DNA of 64,000 bases from Rutidosis leptorrhynchoides (taxonomy: Eukaryota > Streptophyta > Magnoliopsida > Asterales > Asteraceae): positions 205,687,001 to 205,751,000 of the forward strand of contig NC_092336.1 in the NCBI RefSeq assembly GCF_046630445.1, written 5' to 3'. Below the pieces are notes generated by a model. It did not search any database. It was given only the letters and a program-made list of their open reading frames with translations, and was not told where the DNA came from. Numbering within the stretch: the first letter of the stretch is position 1; each line of letters opens with the position of its first letter. Below, one piece after another: positions 26,201 to 40,416 of this stretch. The position numbers were made by a program, and so were the translations under genes.

Positions 26201-27704
26201 AATCTGGATAGGGGTTCCAGTTCATGTCGTCGGGCGGATTCCATGGTTGGTTATAGGTGTACTGATATGCCTGGTTAGGGTCGTAGAGAGTAAATGGTGG
26301 TCGCATATCGGGCTGGTGTGGAGGATAGTAAGCAGGTTGGGTCAGTACGTAGTGATCCTGAGGTGATAGCTGGCTCATGATCTGATGCTAATGATAGTGC
26401 CATCTATCATGCTGTCGTTGCCTAGAATGCTCGTACACATCCTGGGTGTGCCACTGCTCGTATCGACTATGTCTATCATGGTTTGTCATTTCTACCTCAT
26501 CTATACGCTGGTAGACGTCAGTCATAGCCTCCCTAATGACATCCCTAATGTCATCTGCTTCCTCCATTTCCTCATCTGAACCTCTCTCTACCATCATATG
26601 GTATCACCTGATTGCGTCTGCTCTTTAATACCTTAGCACCCTGATAGACCTTCAATCCTAAAGTATCATTCTGTTCCCTACATACCAAAAGTGGACCCCC
26701 TTGATCCCTATCTACACCCAAATACTCTCCAATGAGAGTAACAAAAATACCACCTCCTATTATTCCCCCGTTCTGTATTCCTGCTACTACTTTGGACAGA
26801 TAAAAACCAACACAGTAGGGGATATTAACAAAGCTTCTAGTGTTTCGAATACACTTAAGGTAAAATAAGTCGTGTAAGGTCATCTTCTCCTTGTTTTTAC
26901 CTCTTTGTGTAATCGAATTAGCTAAAAATCTATGTATAATACGTAGCTCTGCTTTGTTAATATCTAAGTAGGAGTGTCTTCCTCCTAGCGAAAAAACATT
27001 ATAATCTGACATACGCCTCCAGATGGCATTTGCGTCAAAATTCCTATCTACCCGCTCCCCATGATAAATCAAATTTGTACAATCGGGTAGTAGTAATTCA
27101 CCAGGAGTGTAAATCTGTAAAGCCCTGGCCATGTCCAGCATGGACATCCTGTACATCCTACGGCCAAGTATAAATCTAAGAAAACTTCTATCATCTAACT
27201 TATCTACATCCGCATTAAGTGAAATAGTGCTCATAAGCTCAACGCACCACTCTTTATATACAGGCCTACGAATGATGAACAAACGTTCCCAATCGGGAAA
27301 AGAAGAGCTGTCATACCTTTGGATCAGATGCAGTCTAACTGAGTTAACTAGTTGGACCCTTTTCAAAGGCTCCCAATCGATTACCCTCGGTACTTCTACA
27401 TTTTTCGTTACCAGTTTGAATTTGTTACTTTGATACGTTGGGTAATCTCTCCAACTTTGATCAAATCTCAAATTGGAATGCAACTGTTCTTCATGAATCG
27501 TCGGGTGTGCTACTATCGGATGAATCAGAAAAATTACGTAGGCATTAATATATTCTTGTTGCGGATCATAATATGGTACGTGTTGATCAGGTTGTTGTTG
27601 TTGTTCCTGTTGTTGCTCCGGTTCATATTGCATTTCAGGTTCAGGTTCTAGAGCAGGTTGTCTAGATGATGATGATGCACCATCAGTATCGGTATTTTTC
27701 TGCA
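26201..27704 (-). pseudogene. A2 env-like / Athila ORF after pol
   Basis: The main open stretch (27704-26572) codes for about 375 residues: an N-terminal Ser/Glu/Gln-rich part (EPEPEMQYEPEQ), then a folded-looking domain with FLRFILGRRMYRMS and ALQIYTPGELLLP. To me this resembles the 'ATHILA ORF' family, found in the env position of these elements. No clear signal peptide or membrane span is seen. The frame shifts near 26590 and continues through a predicted coil (DVYQRIDEVE) and a Pro/Tyr/Asn-rich tail to a stop near 26201, with one further stop near 26388. There is no ATG at its start: it opens at TTTTGCAG, a splice-acceptor-like sequence (27706-27700), which fits translation from a spliced mRNA. 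Confidence 0.7.
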
Positions 27705-29507
27705 AAACACATTAAACACAAAATTTGTGCATCCAAATATGCATTAGTGTTAGCAAAATAACAACTTGAAACAATTACAATAACATGTTCAATCAAAATT
27801 AAACTTATACACATTTTTACAATTTTCACAATTCTACACTTTTTCAAATAAGCATATATGAAAATGTTTACAAACTTCATAAGCATTCTACTCAAATAAC
27901 ATGTTAAAATAACCATTACTAGCAATTAAACAAGTTTCAAATGGCATTTACATCAATTTAATCAAGTTCATGAAATTTAGACCTAAAAAGTCCACTTTAA
28001 TTCTCAAAAATCATGTTTAGGATCAAAGTTTGGATCATTTAGCTACCTAAATATGTTACACTACTTAATTTTGCAATAATTCATGACAAAAATCGGCCAT
28101 AACCTGTTTATATCAAAAAACCCCAAATTGCTCAAGAACAAAAACCCTAGATTTCTAAAAATTTTGAAGTTTTTGGCTTCAAATCATGTTAAATAGCATC
28201 AATCTAGGTTATACATGCATAATATACTACCAATTTAACTCTAATTACACTAGAAATTAACAAAATCAAATTAGGTAAAATATTGGTAATTATCACAAAA
28301 ACTAAGAAATTTAAGAGTTTAGGGGTGTAATTTTTACCTTCTTGCTAAAAAATCTGAACCTAGGCATGATTAGAGCGGATTGTAGGACGAAATTTGGTTA
28401 AATTTGGTGGAAAAAATGGCGATTTTAGGGGTGATTTTTGGAGTATTTTCGTATGTGTTTGTGTGTGTGGTGGTATGAGACAGACTGCTCGCTGGGTTTA
28501 AGTTCCTGACCAGTATTCTCTCTCCATGCGACCGCATGGATTTGAAGGCCAATCCCCATGCGATTGCATGAAGGTCTGGTTTTTTTAATTTTTTTTATAT
28601 ATAAAAACCTAATACTTTTAAAATATAGATTAATAAATTTTAAAAAATTTGTTTCTTTTTAGGAGTGAGGGCGTTTCGGATCGTTGTCCTAGTCCGCCTC
28701 TCAACAAAATTTTAAAATTTGTAACTTTTTAAGCGTCGTTTTAAAAGCAAAGATTTTTGGGTTTTTTTAATGTTTTTGACATACTTTAATTTAATAAGAT
28801 TAAAAATAATGATAATAAAAGTTCTCGTCCCGCCCTCGGGTAAAGCAATTTCGGTTCAACGACCTAGTTTTCAACTCACGACGAATTTTTAGAAATCACA
28901 TTTTTAACTTAATGAAATAAATTAAATTTTTGTTTTTAAATTCACACCAAACTTAAATTTAAAATGCATAGAATTAAAAATTCATATTAATATTATTAAA
29001 AATTCACACCAAATTCATATTATATTTTTGTTTTTATACATACAAACTTATATTAAAAATATTAATTTTTCAAATATTTACAAACTTAAATATATTTATT
29101 TTAAAAAGTTTACAATATTAATTTAATATTTATATATTAATTTTAAAAACATGGTAAAAATTAAAAATTAAAAATCTTTTTGGTCTTTTATCCCACTTTA
29201 ATCAATCAAATATTATCAAAAATATACGCCCCTCTTTTCGGTAAAGTAATTTCGGCTATATTACCTAGTTTTACTCCTAACGAATTTCTGAAATATTTTG
29301 GTTTGATTGATTAAAGATATTTATACCTTAAGAATAAACGGTAAATTTCGCAGTGATGTAATAAATTTTTGTATGATATCAATAATTTCGGTTACGCATA
29401 CCTAATTTTATTGAATACCAATTTAATACTTTATAGCGAACGATTCAGCATTTATTATCAAAAGGTTAAAAGCAATAAAAATAAAAATAAAAACTGTACA
29501 TACTTAC
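27700..29507 (-). other. Putative intron upstream of the A2 env-like ORF
   Basis: The donor CAG/GTAAGT is at 29508/29507 and the acceptor TTTTGCAG ends at 27700 (- strand), giving a 1,808-bp intron. The donor is also intact in A1 (10813/10812); the acceptor is mutated there. The stretch has no gene and holds palindrome pair 5. Confidence 0.45.
28524..28571. promoter_or_regulatory. Palindrome pair 5 (A2, upstream of env-like ORF)
   Basis: CCATGCGACCGCATGG at 28524-28539 and CCATGCGATTGCATGA at 28556-28571, starts 32 bp apart. Position matches pair 1 of A1. Confidence 0.75.
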
Positions 29508-29523
29508 CTGTGAGATAGAATTC

Positions 29524-29940
29524 TCAGAGACCTACTTTAGCCGACTCATAGGAGAGTCGTGTGATTTGATTTACCATAGCTACATAAGCATAACCTCAAT
29601 TCTTCAATATCTTTTCTTCTAAACATATGAACGGTCCTTCTCTGCATAGAGTAACAAATTCGGTATTTGAATATGTTTGATTATTTGAACATTTACCTTC
29701 ATGTGACCATTTTCCGCGTTTATAACATCTTTCAAGGTGTCGTGCTCTTCTTTTTGTTGCGAATTTTGATTTTCCTTTACCAAAATGTATCTTATGATGA
29801 TCTTTTCTGAGTTCTTTTCTTACTCCATCCATTTTGCCTCTTATGAATGATACCAGTTCACTCGGAAGTGTGTCATTATTACGTTTAGTAATCATAGCAT
29901 GTAGCATTAGACCATGGTTCAGATCAAAGGAATTCTTCAT
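29524..29940 (-). pseudogene. Small Cys-bearing ORF downstream of pol (A2 copy, broken)
   Basis: Starts MKNSFDLNHG like the A1 copy and aligns with it throughout. An in-frame stop at 29596-29598 cuts it to 114 residues; the aligned frame would end at 29524-29526. The first Cys of the CX2CX8C motif is kept, but the second position is changed (CYKRGKW in place of CHKCGKW), so the motif itself is damaged here. Confidence 0.55.
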
Positions 29941-30111
29941 CTCGTAAAATCTAAAAAAAATAAAAATTCAGAATGGGGGAAGAAGACTAGTTCTTTAGGG
30001 TCTGCTAGGGAAAGACCATTCGGATTCCATTCTCAGAAACTACACGAAAACAGAACATCTAACTCTAACAGAAATATATATTACCCTAAAAAGATTCGAA
30101 ACTTCCCACAC

Positions 30112-33100
30112 TTAGTTAGCTGTGGTATCGAAATTGTGATTAACTTCATCTTCAACTTCCATTGGACTATCTATGTAATGTTTAACTCTGTGACCATTAA
30201 CCTTAAATTCAATCCCATTTGAATTTATTAATTCTACTGTTCCGTATGGGAAAACTCTTTTGACTATGAATAGTCTAGACCATCTTGATTTCAATTTTCC
30301 AGGAAATAACTTGAATCGTGAATTGAAAAGAAGAACTCTGTCTCCTTCTTTAAATTCTTTTGAACTTCTGATTCTTTTATCATGTCATTTCTTCGTTCTT
30401 TCTTTATATATTAACGAATTTTCATATGCTTCATGTCTTAATTCTTCTATTTCGTTTAGTTGACTTAACCGTAGACGTCCAGCTTCATGTAAATCAAGAT
30501 TACATGTCTTCAAAGCCCAAAATGCTTTGTGCTCAATTTCTACTGGAAGATGACATGCTTTTCCGTAAACGAGTTTAAAAGGTGTGGTTCCAATTGGAGT
30601 TTTGTAGGCAGTTCTAAAAGCTCAGAGTGCATCCTCCAATTTCATGGACCATTCCTTCAGATTTGATCCTACAGTTTTCTCTAGAATACGTTTTAAAGCT
30701 CGGTTGGTATTTTCAACTTGTCCACTTGTTTGTGGATGATAAGAGGTTGAGATTTTATGAGTTACTCCATATCTTTTGAGAACTTTCTCAAGTTGATTAT
30801 TACAAAAATGAGTACCCCGATCACTTATTAAAGCTTTCGGTGTTCCAAACCTAGCAAAAAGACGTTTTAAAAAGTTGACTACAACTTGTGCATCGTTAGT
30901 TGGGAGAGCTTGTGTTTCCGCCCATTTAGATACATAATCAATGGCAACGAGAATGTAGAGATTATTATGAGATTTTGGAAATGGACCCATAAAATCAATA
31001 CCCCAAATGTCAAATACTTCACATACTTGAATGACATTTTGTGGCATTTCATCACGTTGACTTATTTTTCTGGCCCTTTGACCTGCATCACAGGATTTGC
31101 AAAGAAGGTGTGCGTCTTTAAAAATTGTAGGCCAATAGAATCCAGCATCGTAAAATTTTCTTGCTGTGAGTTGAGGCCCATAATGCCCTCCTGTTGGTCC
31201 TGTGTGACAATGATTTAAGATTTGACTGGCTTCATCTCCGAATATGCATCGGCGTATTATTCTATCGGGACAACTTTTAAACAAATGTGGATCTTCCCAG
31301 AAATAGTATTTTATATCACTAAAGAATTTCTTTCGTTTTTGATACGACAACCCTTTTTCAAGGAATCCACATACTAAGTAGTTTGCATAGTCTGCAAACT
31401 ATGGAATTTCACTATAATCGATCTTCAAAAGATATTCATCAGGAAAGTTATCTTGTATGGCCGATTCATTTAGAACTTCTAATTCAGGATTTTCAAGACG
31501 AGAAAGATGATCAGCGGCGAGATTTTCTGCTCCCTTTTTATCTCGGATTTCAATATCGAATTCTTGTAAGAGTAAGATCCAACGGATTAATCGTGGTTTG
31601 GCATCTTGTTTAGAAAATAGATATCTAAGAGCAGAATGGTCGGTATAGACTACCGTTTTAGCTAGAACGAGATACGAACCAAATTTGTCAAAAGCTAAGA
31701 CAATAGCAAGGAGTTCTTTTTCAGTAGTTTTGTAATTCGTTTGTGCTCCTTGTAATGTCTTACTAGCGTAATAAATAGGTTGAAATCGTTTTTCAATCCT
31801 TTGTCCTAAAACGGCTCCCATTACAAAATCACTTGCATCGCACATTAATTCAAATGGTAGATTCCAATTTGGAGTTATCATGATCGGCGCATTAGTGAGT
31901 TTTTCTTTAAGAATATTAAAAGATTTGATGCATTCATCTGAAAAGATGAATGGAGCATCCTTTTCTAAGAGTTTATTCATAGGAGTGGCAATTTTAGAAA
32001 AATCTTTTATGAAACGTCGGTAAAAACCGGCATGCCCTAGAAAACTCCTAACTCCTCTAACATTGGTGGGATGTGAAAGTTTAGCAATTACATTTACTTT
32101 AGCTCTATCCACTTCAATTCCTTCCTTTGAAATTTTATGACCAAGAACGATGCCTTCTTTAACCATGAAATGGCATTTCTCCCAATTAAGAACTACATTT
32201 GATTGTTCGCATCTAATAAGCATTCGTTCAAGATTAACTAGACATGTTTCAAATGTATCACCGAAGACTGAAAAGTCATCCATGAATACTTCCATGCATT
32301 CGTCCATCATGTCGTGAAAAATCGCCATCATGCACCTTTGAAAGGTTGCAGGGGCATTGCAAAGTCCAAATGGCATGCGTTTGTAAGCAAAAGTACCATA
32401 AGGGTACGTGAACGTGGTTTTCTCTTGATCCTCGGGTGCTATTGGAATTTGAAAATATCCCGAAAAACCGTCAAGAAAACAATAGTAACTATTCCCGGCT
32501 AATCTTTCCAACATTAGATCAATGAAAGGTAAGGGAAAGTGATCTTTTCTGGTGGCATCATTTAATTTTCTATAATCAATACAAACACGCCATCCTGTTA
32601 CAGTCCTTGTAGGAATAAGCTCATTTTTTTCATTTGTGATGACAGTCATGCCACCCTTCTTAGGTACGCATTGAACTGGGCTTACCCATGGACTATCAGA
32701 GATTGGATAAATTAAACCTGCATCAAGCAGTTTAATAATTTCTTTTTTAACAATATCTTGCATATTAGGATTTAGTCTTCGTTGGCGTTGCACATACGTT
32801 TTATGACCTTCTTCCATAAGGATTTTATGTTTGCAATACGAAGGACTTATGCCTTTAATATCATGAATCTTCCATGCAATAGCTGGTTTATGAGCTTTTA
32901 GCACAGAAATGAGTTGAGATTTTTCATTTTCAGTAAGATAAGATGATATTATTACAGGTAATTCAGATTCACCATGTAAATAAGCATATTCTAAATGGTT
33001 TGGAAGTGGCTTTAACTCTAATGTCGGTGGTTCTTCTATCGTTGATTTATATCGATATCTGTCTTCTTCTTTTAGCATTTAAATTTCTTCTGTTATTGGT

Positions 33101-35712
33101 TCATATCCATTAGCCATGAGTGCAGCTAACATTTTAGCTTCATCAATTGGTTCAGTTCCTTCTCCTAAAGAACATTCTCCTGTTCCTTGTAATTCTGGAA
33201 ATTCTTCTAACAATTCTGTATGTGAATCTATAGTTTGAATATAATACCATGTATCATCTGCAGATTGCGGTTGTTGCATGGCTCTATCAACTGAAAAGGT
33301 AACACTCTCGTCCTCTATACTTAGGGTCAGTTTCTTACCAAACACGTCTATTATTGCTTTAGCCGTGTTTAAGAATGGTCTTCCTAATATGAGAGGAACT
33401 CGAGAATCTTCTTCCATGTCCAGAATAACAAAATCTACTGGAAATACTAAAGTACCAACTTTAACTAGCATGTTTTCCATTATCCCTCTAGGATATTTTA
33501 CTGATCGATCGGCTAGTTGTATACTTATTCGTGTTGGTTTCAATTCTCCAAGGTCTAGTTTAGCGTATAGTGAATACGACATTAAATTTATACTAGCACC
33601 TAAATCTGCCAATGCTTCTATTGAACTAAGACTACCCAGAAAACATGGAATCGTGAAACTTCCTGGATCTGATAATTTTTCTGGTATCTTATTCAACAGC
33701 ACTGCAGAACAATTAGCATTCATAGTAACAGCCGAGAGTTCTTCCATTTTCTTTCTATTTGTGATTAGATCTTTCAAAAATTTAGCATATCTAGGCATTC
33801 TTGAAATCACATCAATGAAAGGAAGGTTGACATTTATTTGTTTAAACATATCCAAGAATTTGGATCGCTCGGCTTCAAGTCTCTCTTTTCTCATTTTACT
33901 CGGGTAAGGAAGTGGTGGTTGGTATGGTTAAACATATGGTTTAGCCTTAACTGTGTTATCTTCATTAACCTTTTCAACTACCGGTTCTGTTTCCTTATCT
34001 TGTTCAGATTGTGGTTCTTGTGGAGTAGGAATAGCGTCATCAGAAATTACAGGTATTTCAGGTGGTTTAAGTGTAATACCACTTCTTGTGGTAATGGCTT
34101 TAGCTGTTTCACTTCGGGGGTTAGCATTTGTATCGCTAGGTAGATTTCCCGGTTTTCTTTCACCTATTAACCTTGCTAGGTTGCTTACTTCTTGTTCCAA
34201 ATTTCGAATAGAAGCTTGTTGATTTCTAAATGCTTGAGCATTTTGTTCATTGGTTTGTTTCTGAGATGTGAAAAACTGCGTTTGAGATTCAACTAGCTTC
34301 GACATCATATCTTCTAAATTTGGCTTTTTATCATCGGTTTGTGGTGGTTTATTTTGAAAAATAGGTCTTTGCTGATTGTAAGTAATGTTAGATACTTGTT
34401 GATTACTAGGACCTTGTTGGTTGTTGTATGGAACATTTCGGTTATAATTCTGATTTTAATTGTAGATTGGTCTTGGCGGTTGATAATTATTCTGATAATT
34501 ATTTCCAGGCATTTGGTTTATATATGAAATATTCTCTCTTTGTTCCATTGTTTGTTCAATACTGAGACAATCTTTTGTCAAATGTGGTCCTCCACACTGC
34601 TCACAACTAATTCTTATTGAGTGAATATCTTTAGTCATCTTTTCCATTCGTCTCTCGACAGCATCTATCTTTGCAGAAATGGAATCAAAGTCATGGCTAG
34701 AATCTGATCTAGCCGCTTTAGATGATCTAACGATATCTTTTTCTTGATGCCACTCATGTGAGTGGGAAGCAGTGTTATCAATAATTTTGTAAGCTTCAGT
34801 TGCGGTTTTCTTCATAATAGAACCACCAGCTGCTATATCTATGTCTTTTCATGTAGTGATGTCACATCCTTGGTAGAATATTTGTACTATTTGATAAGTG
34901 TCTAAACCATGTTGCGGACATTCTCTCAATAACTTTCCAAATCTTGTCCACGCCTCATATAATGTTTCATTTGGCTTTTGCGTGAACGTAACAATTTCTC
35001 CTTGAAGTCTCACGGCTTTAGATGTCGGAAAGAATTGTTTAACAAATTTTTCAACTAAAACGTCCCATGTATCAATTGTCCCTTCAGGTAACGATTCTAA
35101 CCAATCTTTGGCTTCTCCCTTTAAAGTCCAGGGAAATAACATGAGATATATCTATTCATCCTTAACTTCTCTTATTTTAAATAGAGTACAGATCCTATTA
35201 AAGGTTCGAAGATGTTCATTTGGATCTTCCTTCGGTGCACCACTAAATTGGCATTGATTAGTTACCATGTGTAGGATTTGTCCTTTTATTTCATAATCTG
35301 GCGCATTAATGTCTGGTTGAGTAATTGCGTGACCTTGGTCAGTGCGTTTAGCTCTCATTCGGTCTTCCATACTTAGAGGTTCTATATTTTCCATGATTGA
35401 ATTTGTTGAATTTGAATCACTAGAGGATTCTGATTTAATGTTTTGTTCCTCGACAATCTCCGTTTGAATGATTGGTAGTTCCGGAGGAAAGATTAGTGGT
35501 TCAGGATCTCTGAATTATCCCTGAATATCCTCCGGATTCTCAATTGGGAGGTCTGGTTCAAAAAATGGATTATCGGAAATTTGAATTGGAGTACTTGGTC
35601 GACTGGATGACGATTCTAAAGAAAAATCAACGGCGACAATTTTGGCTACATGTCTAGATAGAGTTACAGGTGGTGAACGTATGAAAGGTGGTGAACGTTT
35701 TGCTCGGTGCAT
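30112..35712 (-). pseudogene. A2 gag-pol polyprotein with at least eight in-frame stops
   Basis: Same frame and domain order as A1 gag-pol: gag from ATG 35712 (MHRAKRSPP), zinc knuckle near 34600, protease (ADLGASIN) near 33600, RT with FMDD near 32275, RNase H near 31840, integrase zinc domain and DDE core 31350-30622, C-terminal tail to 30112. Stops at 35515-35517, 35152-35154, 34849-34851, 34456-34458, 33928-33930, 33079-33081, 31399-31401 and 30622-30624, with one more after the integrase (TGA where A1 has TGG, near 30390). No frameshift was found between the open pieces. Compared with A1, seven of the eight main stops are explained by a C-to-T or G-to-A transition, the pattern expected of methylated, silenced DNA. 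Confidence 0.9.
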
Positions 35713-37000
35713 TCACTGAATATCTTATTAGTTATAAAAGATAAAAATTATATAAGTTATCAAATTTAATAGACTTTTCTGATTTTGCCCACGTTTCGAA
35801 TAGCCAATAGATGCAGCAGGTAGCCAGGACCCTTTAAATCGGAAGCCCACAACTCGCCACTAACAAATCCAACTATTACTACGAACCAGAAAATTTTGGA
35901 TGTCTATCAATTTAACCACTTAAAATAATATTTCGTTGAAATTTAAAGAAATTTTAGAGAAGAAATAGAAAATTCTATGTCCTAAAAACTAGAGCGTCGT
36001 GAAATAAGAAAGAAAAAGCGCGCGTCGGAAAAACGTCGAAAAATAAATGGTCGAAAAATAATAAAAAGAACGTAGCGCGTTAAAACTTAAAAGTCTAAAA
36101 ACTAATAATTAAAAGTTGCGTCTAAAAATATTAAAGCTTAAAAGAAATTCTATATCCAAAACGGTAATAACTTAAAAAGTACTAAAATTTATAAAACGGC
36201 GTCGCAAAATTCTAAAGCACCTAAATCTTAATAGAAAAAGCACTTAAGGGATTTTATGGCAAAGCCTATAAATCTATAAATAAATAAAAAACTACGGCAA
36301 ATACTATATTAAAATTAATTACGAGCGAAAAACATACAATTTACGAATAAACGATTAAAAAGATACGAAATATAAAAAGATATAAAAAGTGATAAAATTA
36401 TTTATTTTTATAAAAATATTATTTTTATATTTATTTTATAAAAGTAATAAGTTTATATATTTAATAAAACTAATTTTAACTTAAAATACAAATAATAAAT
36501 AAACTAAACTAATTAATATAAAATATAACCCTAATTAGGGTTTAATTATAATAATAATTAATAATAACCGTAATTATTGCTGTTACCAGGTTCAGTAGGG
36601 CGTGTCAGAACCCTTCATGCGGTCGCATGAGTTTTGGTCTACGGATCCATGCGGTCGCATGAATTAAAAAATGGGGCCAGATTATTTGGGCTGCTACAGT
36701 GTAGCCCGAATATAATTTTAATTTTTTTTTTTGTTTTAAATTTTCTGTTTTATAAATATATAAAATAAATAAAAAATTATATTTTTAAAAAAAAAACTAC
36801 CTATTAGTCTTTGTAACTAAAAGAAAATACAAACTTTTTATTTTTTTTATATTTTGAACAACTCTTAAAAATATATATATTTTGTTTTTTTCTTTTTATA
36901 TTTTTGTATTTTTAATATTTAAAACGTATTTTTACAAAAGTAAATTAAAAATCTTTTTTTATATATATATATATAGCGTTTCACTTCCGGCGTTTAAGAA
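35713..37000 (-). other. A2 leader (untranslated)
   Basis: AT-rich sequence between PBS and gag without a gene. Matches the A1 leader and holds palindrome pair 6. Confidence 0.5.
36615..36662. promoter_or_regulatory. Palindrome pair 6 (A2 leader)
   Basis: TCATGCGGTCGCATGA at 36615-36630 and CCATGCGGTCGCATGA at 36647-36662, starts exactly 32 bp apart. The central A-to-G change is shared by both members. Confidence 0.78.
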
Positions 37001-37020
37001 GTTCCCCGGCAGCGGCGCCA
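37001..37020 (-). promoter_or_regulatory. Primer binding site of A2 (tRNA-Asp type)
   Basis: On the - strand it reads TGGCGCCGCTGCCGGGGA and onward, the site used by Athila/Tat-type elements. It lies nine bases inside the 5' LTR. Confidence 0.8.
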
Positions 37021-37029
37021 AAAAATACT

Positions 37030-38890
<1,861 letters not shown>

Positions 38891-39037
38891 GGTATATGCA
38901 TGAGTCTTTGTTGATGTTAAGTCTTGGGAGACTAAAAGATGAAGTTTAGACGTGCATAGGAAGCGTGAACAAAAGTGTACAAGTTGAATAAATCGTTAAG
39001 TTGTGTAAGTTGTCGAATGGCTCAGTTGAAGGCAATT

Positions 39038-39231
39038 GTCGTGCCGCGGAAGCCTTTGTCGCGCCGCGACATTGAACTCAAACCAGAGTCAGGAGGCATG
39101 ATAAGAAGGGTCGAGTTTTCCTTTATATGTCGCGCCGCGGATAATAAGGTCGCGCCGCGACCAATAACTAGAATCCGAGTCAGGACTGAATTAAGACAAC
39201 TCGTAAAATACGTTAATTGCCGCGCCGCGAC
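39038..39231. promoter_or_regulatory. GC-rich palindromes upstream of the T3 LTR promoter
   Basis: GTCGCGCCGCGAC or a close variant starts at 39038, 39058, 39129, 39149 and 39219. Two pairs have starts exactly 20 bp apart; the fifth is single. The motif is palindromic around a central C and stands out in AT-rich DNA. Confidence 0.65.
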
Positions 39232-40118
39232 CCACTGGGAGAACTGGTTCCGGATTTTGTTTTTAAAATAAGTGGTTCAAGGGAAAATTCATCTTTTTAT
39301 ATGTAGATCTGATTGGAGCATTAAATCTCCACCACTTATCCATTTAATTCATTTCCTTTTCTCTTTTCTTTCTCCAATTTCTCTCAAAACATAAAAACCC
39401 ATTTGATTTCAAGTGAGATTGGTGAGTGAAGGATTGAGAGTTGATCTTTGGAGCAAGAATTAAAGTTGTTCTCCTTGTTCTTAGCTACAAGTGGATAGTG
39501 TTGGTAAGTCTTAACTCTATGTTTTGAGTTTTAATTAGTTTATACTAGGGTTTGGTTCATTTGGAACTTGTAAGACCCATTTGGGGGTAATATGGGTGGA
39601 TTTGGGTCATGTTGATGAAAGGAAACCCTAATGGCCATAACCTAGGGTTTGGTCTTATGATTTGAAGTTGTAAGTATTAAATGGTGTTTTTAGTCACTAA
39701 TGCACTTGTAATTGAAGGAGGAATTATAAATGGGTCATGTTTGACTAAAATTGTAGGTTTAAGTATTAAAATGGGTCAAAAGAGTAATGTTGACCTAGTT
39801 TGGGCGAAATGGGTATGAATTACCCTAAGTTTGCGTTAGTTAAAGGTGGTAGACTTTAAATCACTAGCTTTAGTGATTTAATATGTGTCTTGACCATTTA
39901 TGGGCGGTTTTGGTGTAAATGAGCTATTTAATGCTATTGGGTCATTAAATGCTCAAGTGTAAGTAATGTGGTTAGCTCCACTAGTTGTGTATTGAAAGTG
40001 TACTTAATGTATTAGGTACATTGCTTTGAAGTTCGAAAGTGCATAATCATCATCCTTGTATTAAGGTGAGTGGAATAATTATGCGTGTACGTATATAATG
40101 TATTTATTTGTGTAGTAT

Positions 40119-40416
40119 GAATGTGGCATTGTCGCGGTGTTCAAGACACCACATTCTAAGTAACGAGTAGTATTGTTGCGGTGTTCAAGACACTACTCAT
40201 TGTTTGATTGACATGTGGTATTGTCGCGGTGTTTAAGACACCACATTGTCATGGGAGTGGATGCCGCGGTGTTCAAGGCACCACTCATTGTTTTGATTGA
40301 CATGTGGAATCGTCGCAGTGTTCAAGACGCCACATTGTCATGGGGGTGAGTTAGTCGCGTTGTTCAAGACATCACCCGGGGGATTAGTGATTACGCGGTG
40401 TTTAAGTAACACTAAT
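40119..40416 (+). repeat. Array of seven hairpin units with co-varying stems (T3 LTR)
   Basis: Each unit has an outer arm, a 2-3 base bulge, a 4-bp inner arm, a loop close to GCGGTGTTCAA, and the matching arms. Outer arm pairs (5' and 3' coordinates): GAATGTGG 40119/40149; GAGTAGT 40165/40192; ATGTGG 40213/40241; GAGTGG 40255/40281; ATGTGG 40302/40330; GGGTGA 40344/40372; ATTAGTG 40383/40410. All outer pairs are exact reverse complements although their sequences differ. Inner arms also vary together (TGTC/GACA, TGCC/GGCA, CGTC/GACG, TTAC/GTAA). It lies downstream of the TATA-like site and would be in the transcript. Confidence 0.8.
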
